NCBI GenBank assembly: GCA_023231475.1
Contig: JALJEE010000702.1
Span: forward strand, 1-36,178
DNA from: Seison nebaliae
Taxonomy: Eukaryota > Rotifera > Pararotatoria > Seisonacea > Seisonidae
Length of the DNA: 36,178 bases
Direction: 5' to 3'
Positions within the stretch are counted from its first letter, which is position 1. Each line of letters begins with the position of its first letter. The notes under the pieces were generated by a model. It was not told the origin of the DNA and searched no databases. It was given only the letters and a program-made list of their open reading frames with translations. Position numbers and translations under genes: made by a program. Below are positions 8,036-18,766 of this stretch, one piece after another.

Positions 8036-10626
8036 TTATCGTAAATTGACAGAATGAACACTCGCATCTCTATAAGACTCTTCGGTATTTACAGAATAAC
8101 CTTCAAAAAATGAATGAAGATAATCGAAAGTATGACGCTTCTCTGGATCTCGATCCCAACATTTCAACATAATTTCATGATAAATATGATCTGGACATAA
8201 TTGTGGTTTATCGTGTCTCATTCCCGTGCGGAGACTTTGTGTTACTTCCTGATTAGACATGCCACTATAAGGGACGCGACCTCGTGAAAATATTTCCACT
8301 AATAAAATTCCATAAGACCACACATCACTTTTTGTCGAGAATTTATGATTATATAATGCTTCGGGTGCCGTCCATTTTATTGGAACTTTCATATTTGTAT
8401 TATTTGGCATATATACGTCTTCTTCTTCTGTCATTAATCGGGCGAGTCCGAAATCAGCAATCTTCACATCACAATGTTCACAAACCAGAATGTTTCGGGC
8501 AGCCAAATCTCGATGAACAGATTTCTCTCTTTCTAAATATGCCATTCCACTTGCTATTTGAGCGCTCCATTCAATTAATTGAATTAAATTGGCTGTCATC
8601 GAATAATTAGTCTCATCTCGGAGAAATAAGAGTAAGCTTCCTTGACTACATAATTCAGTGACAATATACAACGGTTCTCCATCCGTGCAACAAGCATATA
8701 AACTGAAAAGACAAATTGAAAATAATTTCCAAAAAAAAAAGGAAACCTGACAAGACGTTCATGTCGTAAACGTTTCATAATATTACATTCCCGAAGGAAA
8801 TCTTCTCTTGTCATACCTCCCCCTGTTGCCGATGTACCTCTCAATGTCTTGATGGCAACGTCAACTGTATTATTCCATTTACCTTGCCATACATCACCAA
8901 AATTACCAGATCCTTAACGAATTTCAAATAAATTATCTTTTAATATTATTTTTTGAAACTAACCAAGTCGCTTAAGGAAATTTAGACTATCTCTAGGAAT
9001 CTCCCAAACATCTGGATCTAATTGATTAGTTATTGGACATGGTCTGGAAGCGGGTGTATTTAAAACGGCGCACAGACCATCCGCTTCCTGAGAATAATGT
9101 TCCACTAATTGTTCCAATTTGGCGAATCGTCTCCGATGTGTAATATAATACTCAGTTTCTGCAGCATTCATACGGATCTGAATGGAGATGAATTGAAATA
9201 TGAAAGAATAAATGAAAGATAAACTTTATAATGTTTGATATGTTCGCCACGATAATGATCACAATCTCGAATACTCAATGAGATTAATCCGTTACATGTT
9301 TCCGAATCACGTACGAGAAAAGCACCACGTTCAAAACCTGGTTTCATCAGAGATCGTTCAGCATCTCGTCGACTTACCGAACCGTGGAACCATTGATTAG
9401 CAAATAAAGAATCGACTGGTACAATAAATTGAGATGGTACAATTCCTTTATAGATTGAATGTTATAAAAAATATCAATTAGAAATTTTGAATTTTTCTAA
9501 TGAAATTTCTAACCGACTGTTCGAATTTGTTCATGGAATGCTAAAGCCCATTCTAATTGATTGTTACTATTTGATGAAGCGTCACGACGTTGTTGTTGTT
9601 CTTCATGTTGATTCTTTAATCTTTCTGCATATTCAACTGAAAGAAGAAAAAATATGAAGAGGTGATATAGATGAAAAATGAAGAACTTCCGATTAATAGT
9701 CGATCGCCAATTCGAAAAGATAATTGATTTGATGTTCTCTGTTCGAATGGCCATAATGCAACAAATATAAATAATTTAGTACTGTGTGATTTCAACAATT
9801 CGGCAGCATTCCCATCATCTACCGTATTCACTATCGTCTTCGTCCAATGTGGCGTTTTAGCTTTACCATTCTCCAATTTATTACTATTCTCATTTGTATC
9901 ATTTGAGACTTGGGTCTGAAGATGTCCATCATTTCCCACATAAACATTCGGTTTCAATGGGAAATTGTGACTGAAATCGATCAAATTATTCGAGCTCTTA
10001 TTTATTTCTTTTTGTGCATTGTTACTCGCATTACTCAAATTGTTCGATGGTGATATAATCGATATTTTACCATTAATATTCTGCGAGTTATTCGTTTGGG
10101 AATTGCCATTCATTTGATTCTGTATCGTCGTCGCATTCGAATGTTGATGAGATGAATTACCTTTATTCAAATTACCATTCCCACCATTTAAATTCGACGT
10201 CAACTTATTCAATGGCGTCGTTGTCACCATATCATTTTTATTACTGTTATTAGGATTTTGTTGTTGTTGTTGTTGTTGGACATTGGACCGAAATAAATGA
10301 TTTCCATTCTTATTTCCATCATCGATCGATGGTGAACGATTAACATGATCATCATTTAATGACTTTTGAGGGATAGATCGATTATTGTTCGGTTTCAAAA
10401 TGTTGGACCTCGTACGAATTTGTTCAGCGATAGCAATGGATTGTAATCTTCTTTTCGTCTCTTCAGCATCATGCACATGATTCAAACCATTCACATCACC
10501 GTTTTTATTAATGATTTGTGAAGAATTGGTATTGTTATGATTATTATTAGAAGTAACGCGATTACGAAGATCACGATCGCCACCACCTTTTCGACTTTTA
10601 TCCTTCTTCGACAAATTGGGACCCAT
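8036..10626 (-). CDS. Src-family non-receptor tyrosine kinase with long unique region
   Basis: Six exons encode 776 residues: 10626-9687, 9636-9514, 9445-9225, 9177-8964, 8912-8747 and 8702-8036. The N-terminus is [13 protein letters not shown], followed by about 270 Asn/Gln/Ser-rich residues. The SH3 domain starts at ALWPFEQ (289-295) and ends with IVPSQF. The SH2 domain has WFHG at 373 and phosphotyrosine-binding Arg400 in FLVRDSE. The kinase has GSGNFG (500-505), Lys521 in [12 protein letters not shown] (Asp620), DFG (638-640), activation-loop Tyr652 and KWTAPEA. A tail tyrosine (Tyr765, in TEESYRDA) sits where Csk phosphorylates Src. It should relay receptor and adhesion signals at the membrane. 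It is longer than usual Src proteins (about 500-540 residues). Pro follows Gly2, which is disfavoured for myristoylation. I cannot tell whether it is closer to Src42A or Src64B. Confidence 0.93.
10258..10280 (-). repeat. Coding CAA repeat (poly-Gln) in the Src-family kinase
   Basis: A TTG run on the plus strand is read as seven Gln in the unique N-terminal region. It is a likely length-variable trinucleotide tract. Confidence 0.8.
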
Positions 10627-12010
10627 TCCTCCTTCACTTTCGTATTAAAAAATCGTCAAGATATAAATTTATTTCAATTTTATCTTCTCCTCTTATTATT
10701 TTCTTCGATTGTACACGAATGATTATTGGACATTTCTTCTTATTAGTTCACTCAATATATCTCATCAATATCGTTAGTCGATACAATGTAATCGTTTAAC
10801 TCTTCCATAGAGACACTCTCTACAACATCATATGTGGGAAGACGATAAAAATGATGATAAGAACAATTTCAATGGACTAACTATAATGGATGGATATACA
10901 AATTTATTATTTATATGGAAATTTGACAAGAAATTTATTAAACAATATTCCCTCATCATTTCCCCTTATCGTTATCTCGATTCATATCTCCTCACAGATT
11001 CTTCATTTTCAAATATTCAGCTTATTCTTCATTTATCATCTAATCTATTTTTCTATTAATTCCACTAAATTTCTTTGAAATTCTTTTCCTAAAAATTTGC
11101 CCTTTCTCATTATTGATTGAACAAACAATCAAAAGTATTTCCCCATTAATGGATTATGTAACGTTTCCATTCATTCTTCCTTTTTCCTCCCATATGAATT
11201 CTTCTTTTCTATTACACATTTCATCTCATATCGATCATCGCACTTTCACTTCATTCTCCCACTTCCGTCATAAATCGAGAAAATTTCTTCTTTTTTTCGA
11301 AAATATTGGGATGAAATATTTTTGAGTAATATTCTGGGAAACTAAATAAAGAAAATAATTTTAATTTTAAAATGAAAAGAAAAAGAAAAAAAATTCTTCT
11401 TTCTAATTATTATCATTTCATCAATTTATTGATGAGCGTGGAAGTGAATGATTGACATTCAGTTTCAGAAGTGAATGATATTTCAACTTCTGCTTCCATC
11501 AACAACAAACTAACAACACAAATCGAATTACATTTGTCAACACTTCCTACAAATCACATTCATCAGACGAATATATATATCACTTCTCAATTCAAATTAT
11601 AGAACTTCTAAAATAATGAAAGAATTTTATTATTCAAAAATTATTCCTTGGAGTAATATATCGTGTTCCATGTATATTTCGGTTTCTTCTTAATAAACAT
11701 TCCTCTTCTCCTCTCTAATGGGAGAAGATGAATAAGAATTACAGTTAGAGAGAAGTTTGTTAAATTTTAGAAACTTTTGTTTCATTTCAAAAGAGGATTT
11801 TATAATATATATTATTCTCTTTATAAAAATAATAAAAAAAAATAGAAATGATAATAAAAAGGAAAATTAAAGAAGATGAAGAATGATTCATATTATAATT
11901 AAAAATTGTTTTAATAAAATGTTTATAAGAAGACGTTTCAAATGATATGATCATCATGGTCATTAATCATCTCAAAAAATTCATAATCAAATAATAATAT
12001 TAACTTATAA
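10627..12010. other. Spacer upstream of the Src-family kinase, downstream of TBATA
   Basis: This holds the kinase promoter and 5' UTR (right of 10626) and the TBATA 3' flank. Open frames at 10832-11325 (+) are AT-rich and repetitive in residue use, with no family match. I regard them as chance. No RNA gene or clear element is seen. Confidence 0.5.
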
Positions 12011-13600
12011 TTAATTATTCTTCATTATCATCTGAGCGGTTGCTTCTGCGTTCTCCATCATGTCAACTAAATTCTCTTCATTCAATTTGTCCAGTTGCTT
12101 ATGAATTCGTTCTTCGTTCAAAATAGTTTGGGATTCTAAATCTATTTTGTCAGTTTCTATTTTTGGAATTTCTTCCTCCTCATTCATTTTCTGCTCTTTC
12201 TCACTCTCTTTGTCAGCATTTTTCTTCATTTTCTGTTCATCGATTTTGAGTTGAGATTTCCCTTTTTCTTCTTCTCCCTCATCATCATCCAACACTAAAT
12301 GGTTTTGAACTTTACCATTATTTTGGACCGAATCTTTTGGTTTCCAGACATGCCCAGATCTCGAGTGAGTTTTAGTTGTCGATCTGAAGAATATTTGTAC
12401 TTTTATTTGAATGAATCAAACGAAATTTAAACATTTTAATTTCCCCAGAATTTCCCTTTGTTTCATCTTCTTCCTCAATCGACCAATTTAATTCTCCTGT
12501 TACGCCATAATTCGTATCTAAACTCGTTAAAGCTTTCTTCAATAAACTCTCAATTTTAGTTTTATCTAAAGTCGATTGATAGTCGATCTAATTAAAAAAT
12601 TGAAAATAAACCTTCTTCAGTAGCCGCTGTCAACCAATTTTGTGCATCTCCTGGTGTTTCCAATTTTAACATTTGACATAATAATTGGAGAATCTATTGA
12701 ATCTAAATGTTTAATTTAAAATTTAGAATATATTTAACCAAATCTTCCCGACTGTCCTCAGTCCATTTTTTCAGAGTTGGGAAACTGGTAGTCGGTTTAC
12801 CTCTACTAGCACGACTCATTAAATTTCTAGATGACGAAGGAATAATTCTACCAGTCTTTTCGCTATAACCATTCGATTTAGGAGTGGGACATGTTCGAAT
12901 ACAGGTCACTCCTGTGCTTGTTTTCGGTTTCACCAAATTATGAGTCGCTGTTAATGATCCTACATTAGGCTTTTGTCTCTTTTCCCGGATTATTCCTAAT
13001 TTATTAGCCAATATTCGAACTTCTTTTTTCCATTCACCATTTGGTTCATTGACTTTAATTGAGAATAGAAATTAGGAGAAAACTTCTATTTTACACCAAA
13101 AATTAACTTATTCCAAACGTTTGCCATGGACCGTTTGGAACAATAATTTTCTCATTCTTCCTCTGAGTATTCGCCTTAATTTGAGAGAGTTTATACGATT
13201 TCAATTTTTCATCTAGAGCAGCATTCGGTGGAAATGATAACTGAGCCATAGCGTTAGATAATCCTAATCCATCAGTCTGATTGAAAATAAATTTAATTAT
13301 GTTGAGAGAATGTTAAACTGATGAAGCTGTTTGGATATATTGCCGATCATCCAAAACGGAACATATCGGAGTGTCCAATAAACCACGTATATGACGCACT
13401 CGTTTAGGAAAAGGTCGATGACGATTTGCAGCAGATTTGGTCCGATTAAAAAAGGAACTTTTGGACAAATTTCCAAAACGTTGAGCATCTCTGATTCGAG
13501 GTAATCGATCTTTCGCTTTCAATGTCCTATCAACATGATTCTTCTGCCATATTGGTAGACCACTGGCAACTGGAACTCTAACAGAATTTTCCAATGACAT
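12011..13600 (-). CDS. TBATA: TBATA/SPATIAL family protein
   Basis: Six exons encode 450 residues: 13600-13319, 13276-13108, 13052-12739, 12693-12612, 12565-12433 and 12383-12011. Four blocks match vertebrate TBATA in order. RFGNLSKSSFF through HIRGLLDTPICSVLDD (41-85) fits the SPATIAL signature FGRLSHHSFF...VTHIQ..GKPVCVVRD. EWKKEVRILANKLGIIRE matches WKKELKELASRV. YSEKTGRIIPSSSR matches YSAETGRLIPASTR. EDLILQLLCQMLKLE followed by NWL and KIESLLKKALTSL matches the ELLCRILETD...LLQTAVAQL helices. An acidic, coiled-coil-like tail of about 120 residues is extra. In mice the family is known from thymus, brain and testis (differentiating spermatids) and has been tied to the UBA3/NEDD8 pathway; its role in invertebrates is unclear to me. 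Introns are 42-55 nt. Confidence 0.88.
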
Positions 13601-16470
13601 TTATTCTCTAAATAAATGAAATGTGAAATGAAGAAATCTATTTTCCGTTAGTCTTGTGGACAGATTGGTGAAAATTCAGTGGTGGAAAAATCAATAGCTG
13701 TCATGACGATCGATGTAATTATTGTAACTAAAATAGAAATAGAATTTCATGAAAAAGTTGAATTTTTTCTAAAACAAAAATCTGTATACGGAGAATCAGT
13801 TGTTGACAGTTTCAACCAATCTTTGGATAATAATTTACTGTGAACCCTTACCTCCACCCACTATCCATTAAATGAAAACGACGGAAATTAACGAAATATT
13901 ATTTTAATAAATTTCTTTTTTAGAGTTAAATAAAAAGAAATGGCACCTTGATTCCCGATATAATCTTCAACATCCAAGGACAAACCAGTTAAAGTTTTCA
14001 TAAGAAATAGTCTCCAAGAGTATATCCGTCGTACGAAATCTTATTATATTGATTTCTGAACAAGCATTCCCCGAAGGAAAATTTTATCCATTTTCTTATT
14101 CACTTACTTTTATCCTTATAAGTTCCCATAAGAAGTTAGTTGCATATATCAGTCAAATGCTCCCGAAAATCTACACTCATGAACCTTAAGAAATATTATC
14201 GATTCATTGAAAGAATTATGATTCAAAAAGAAAACTCTCACCAATGTTGAGTTTATCACTAAACTCTCATTAATTTAAGAAGCACAAAAAAATTCATAAT
14301 AAACTTTTCTTTATCAACCCTTATCCTCTTTCACTTCATTTCATATTTATTAAATCACAATCAACAATCGGCAAGATAAACAAGAGAATTTTTTTGTTTC
14401 GATAGTAACAAATCAATGAGTTTTAAGTTCATCAGTTTCTTTCACACTATATTAAATTGATCCATTGTGAAAAAAGAGTTTATTAGGAAAAATTAAATAT
14501 TTATTTTAATTAAGAAGATGATGAAAATATATAATGATCTTTATAACTGATATTGTAATGTTGTTGATATTGTGGAACAATTAAAATTTAACAAACTAAT
14601 GTTTTTTCGATCGAAACAATTAATAGCAGTTTGATAAGAAGATCTCGTAAGATATGAAAAAAGCAAAGTAGAAATTTAAATGGAACAACGACGATACCTA
14701 TAATAAGAATATTAGAATAATAAATAACGAAACGAAAATATTTATGAAAAGATGATAATTGTAATAATTTGTCAAATTGTTCTGAAAATATTTCGTAATT
14801 GTCTATTTGAAATGACAGAACTTTGGGAGAGCAAACATTCTAAACTTTAAATTTCTGATAAAAAGTCCATGCTCATGGATATTGGAACGAATTGTTTTTA
14901 GAAAAAAATATAAATTGATCGCGAGGTACTTGAAAGTTGTTTGGTGATTAAATTAGATTTATATCGATAATATGAATGATTAATAATTGTTAAAAAATAT
15001 TAATTTCTTTTTTTTTAACACAAAATTCAACAAAACTTTTTAAATAGAATTATTATCAGTAATTGTAAAATTACTGATTCGTTTTAAAATGAAATGAATA
15101 AAAATCGATATAAATGAATAATAACGATGAATGAAAATAATTTATTGATAATTGATTGCGAGAATACGAATTTAAGTAGATATTCTGTATCTGTGTGTGT
15201 GTGGGTGTGTGTGGTATGGATGTGTGTGAAGGAGAATGAAGAAATGATCTGTAAAAAAAAATGAAACGGATTTTATAAAGATTACGTTATGACATATGTA
15301 ATTGTGTATTTACATCTATTTACAAGATATATAATTCATACTCATTCAGATGGAGAGAAACGAAAAGTTTTCATAAAGTTCATCTTATAAAAACTTTTTT
15401 TAAAGTTTCTACTTTTTATAAAAAAATTGGAAAAAACGAATCGTCTTTGGGAGATGATATTCTGTCGTGAGTAACAATGAAATTTGATTATCAAAATAAA
15501 TGTAAACAATAACAATAATAAAACGGGCACATTTGATGCGCAACATTCTTCAATCGTGACGTGAAACGACGCCAAGAAAATGGAGCATCGAGAAGAATTA
15601 ACGAGAAGAATTAATTCACCGGAAAAAATGACATTCATTTATGGAAGTCGAATGTACATTCGGTGAAGGTGACATCAAATCACTAGAGAACAATTTTAAA
15701 AAAAAACGCGTGTATAAAATCCGAATAGAATGAAAACAATTTCTTCTTGGTCAGTCGATATATGTGATACTTCTACAGTTTGCATTCATCGCAAGATTAC
15801 AAACACTTAACCTCACGACATTCGTCTGCCACATAAATTTCATGTCACGTATTATTATACATGATTATACGGTCAAATAGTTATAGGTATCATGCTTTTC
15901 ATGATAAAGAGATTATAAAAAAAAATATTTCGGGAGTAAAATAATAGAGTTCCATCATCATCATCATCATGATTAAAATATTACGAATTAGTTCTCATTG
16001 AGAAGAAAAAAGGAACATATTCGTCACAAATTGATCATACACAAATGTGCAAATGGAATTTGACTAAAATCAAATCAAAAATCATTGAAATGATTTGATG
16101 TTTTGAGTTATAGTAAAATATAACGGTTTTTCTGAATATTTCTATCGAGAAAGAGGAAAATTGTGAAGAACGATTATCGAAGTACGATTTAAAATTAAAT
16201 AAAGTTTTCCAATTGTCAATAGAAACAAATGAGAACTAAAATGAGAAGAAGATGATGATAAAAAGATAATGACATAAAGAATTTTTTGTAATTGTCAAAT
16301 AAAAGGAATGCGTATAAAGATTCATAACGATTCCAAATAGAATTACAGAACAGATTTTGAACAAAATTTGTTCTTTTGTCCAAAGAATGGAAACATAAAT
16401 GTTTCCACAAATGTTTTTGTCAAAGATGTTTAAGTATCGTTTGGAGATAGATCGTTTTTCCCCATCTTTC
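13601..16470. other. 2.9-kb spacer, TBATA promoter side and DDX3 3' side
   Basis: No gene is supported. A minus-strand open frame at 15342-15638 is hydrophobic, shows no family match and probably lies in DDX3 3' flank. Simple repeats occur at 15192-15228 (TG) and about 15953-15971 (CAT). No X-box as good as the DRC10 one is seen in front of TBATA. Confidence 0.5.
15192..15228. repeat. Imperfect (TG)n microsatellite
   Basis: TG/GTG dinucleotide repeat with three short interruptions, in intergenic DNA. Confidence 0.85.
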
Positions 16471-18766
16471 TTATTTGAAATAATTTGTATTGTATGAACT
16501 TTGACCGGAGCTATGATAGTTCGGATTATAATTGTTCTGTGGTGGACGTTGATTGTTGTTTGATGTTGGACGTGAACCATAACTGGTTCTCGTTGTTGTA
16601 TTATTATTATAATGAGTAGTCGGTCGACGGAAATCTCTATATGGTCGAGCTTTTGTAGTATGAATTCGAGTGTTTGATGAATATTCATAACCACTATTGG
16701 TTAAGAATGGTGGAATTTCTTGTTTGGCATCGATCAATTGATGATATAAATCTTGACAGATTCTCGCATGTGCATCTGTTACAAATGATATCGCATTTCC
16801 TTCATTACCTGCACGACCAGTACGTCCGATACGATGTGTATATTCACTGATTTCATTCGGCATATCATAATTGATAACATGACTCACATGTGGAATATCG
16901 AGACCACGAGCAGCAACCGATGTTGCTAATAAAATTCGTTTCTCATTTTTTTTAAATAACGATAATGCTAATTCACGATCTGCTTGTTGCTTGTCACCAT
17001 GAATAGCAATTGCTGGATAATCTAATAAATAAAAAAAAATAAATATGAAAATTAAAATTTTATAATTATATTACAAACCATGAGTCAAAAGAAAATGCTC
17101 CAAATCATTACATTCACGTTTCGTTTCAACAAATACCAAAATTAATTTATCTCGATTAATATCAAGAATATCTCGCAAATAATCACGTTTCTCCATTGGT
17201 GCAAGAACAATGAATCGTTGAGTGATATCTTCAGTGGTGGAACCGATTCGTCCAACTGTCAAGAATACATAATTACTGAGGAATACCATAGCTAATTTCT
17301 AATCGAAATGGAAAATAATTTGAGGAATTTCAAATTAAAAAAAAAAGAACTTGAATCGAATCAGGGAAGGTAGCTGAGAACATCAAAGTTAATCGTTCTC
17401 CCACTGGTGTCATTGATGGCTCTTCTTCAACAATTCGACGAATTTGGGGTTCGAATCCCATGTCCAACATTCGATCAGCTTCATCCAAAACCAGAAAACG
17501 AATATTACCCAATTTCACATAACCTCGATTCAAAAGGTCTACTAGTCGACCTGGAGTTGCGACGAGAACGTTAATATTTCCATTTTTCATTGAATCAATA
17601 TGACGATTAATTGGACAGCCACCACCTACACAATACGATCGTAATGTAGATCGATATGAGAATTTTCGACATTCTCCATGAATTTGTTGTGCTAATTCAC
17701 GTGTTGGTGCGAGAATTAGAACGCGTGGTGTAGCCATTCCTTCTCGATTATATCCAGGACCTTCAATAAACAATTGATGGAGAATTGGGATGAGAAATGC
17801 AGCGGTTTTTCCACTTCCAGTTTGGGCACAGGCCATCATGTCTCGATTGGCGGAAATGACTCCAAATGCATGTTTTTGAACTGGTGTCGGTTGTTGGAAA
17901 CCAGCCAATTCGATATTGTCATTCAGAATTTTATGAAAACCATAATCTTTGAACTGAATTAATAAATAATTAAAAAAGATGAAAGAGAGAAAAAAAGAGA
18001 AAGAATAATAAACATTATCGTATGTACTAATTCCATCACTTGGATTCATCTCAACAGGAATCTTCGAATACTTCTCAAAATTAATTCCAGTAACCAAATG
18101 ATCTTTAAACATTCTTTCTTCTTCACGAGGATTTTTTGGTAATTGTACTCCCCATCGACTTGAAGTAGACGACGGATTTGGATATTGATGATTCGACCGT
18201 TGGAATGAAGAATAATTACGAAATTGTTGATCCTGAATCGGTTCCGGATCAAAATTATTTTGACCATCATCCATCCGATTATTCATATTGTTCATGTGTT
18301 GCATTGATTGTTGACGATTATCATAATTCCTATATCGATTATCATAAGTTCGATTTTGATATCGACCGTTCGAATAATGTCCACCACCTGAATTTCCATT
18401 CATGTTTCCACTTCGATTATATGAATTATTATTTCCATCCTCATCATTACTAGAAGTGAAAGAGAATATAAATGATTGAGAAAAAAAAGAAGAGGAAACT
18501 ATTGAGGTCGACCATATCCATTTTGTTGTCCATTTCCATTATAGCCACCACGTCCTCGATCAGAACGAGTTCGACCGTTACTTCCTCCTCCACGACCTCC
18601 CCCATTAGCAAAGAATGGATTGAGATCATTTTGCCAAAATTTTTTACCGTTATTATCTAACGGGTTAGGAAGACTTCTCCAATTAGAATTTGTCTGATTA
18701 TCATTAATCTGGATGAAATATTGGATTTATGAGAATGATATGAAGAAATCGACTAACATCACCCAT
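16471..18766 (-). CDS. DDX3: ATP-dependent RNA helicase, DDX3/Belle (PL10) subfamily
   Basis: Six exons encode 675 residues: 18766-18758 (only nine coding nt), 18708-18500, 18449-18014, 17953-17351, 17298-17079 and 17021-16471. The Gly/Arg/Asn-rich N-terminus includes GINFEKYSKIPVE, typical of DDX3/Vasa. All DEAD-box motifs are present: Q motif FQQPTPVQ, AQTGSGKT (261-268), PTRELA, TPGR, DEAD (375-378), SAT (411-413), VFVETKR, SVAARGLDI and HRIGRTGR (555-562). EPQIRRIVEE and VGRIGSTTEDITQ favour DDX3 over Vasa, although VATS- and VINYDMP-like stretches look Vasa-like. Length agrees with human DDX3X (about 660). It should unwind mRNA 5' structures and act in translation initiation and RNP granules in the cytoplasm. 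The C-terminus is Asn/Tyr/Ser-rich. Confidence 0.95.

Noticed and set aside
8284-8610. 108-codon plus-strand open frame
   Set aside because: It is antisense to the Src-family kinase domain, whose protein motifs are unmistakable.
13803-13817. GTTGACAGTTTCAAC upstream of TBATA, as a possible second X-box
   Set aside because: The half-sites are imperfect, the spacer is wrong and a required pyrimidine is missing, so it is much weaker than the DRC10 site.
15342-15638. 98-codon minus-strand frame with a hydrophobic stretch
   Set aside because: It starts about 830 nt beyond the DDX3 stop, has no homology, and its Leu/Phe/Ile-rich make-up is what AT-rich DNA yields by chance.
17447-17457. GGTTCGAATCC, a perfect tRNA B box on the plus strand
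   Set aside because: It lies inside DDX3 exon 4, antisense to the codons for MGFEPQIRR. No A box or cloverleaf can be drawn around it.
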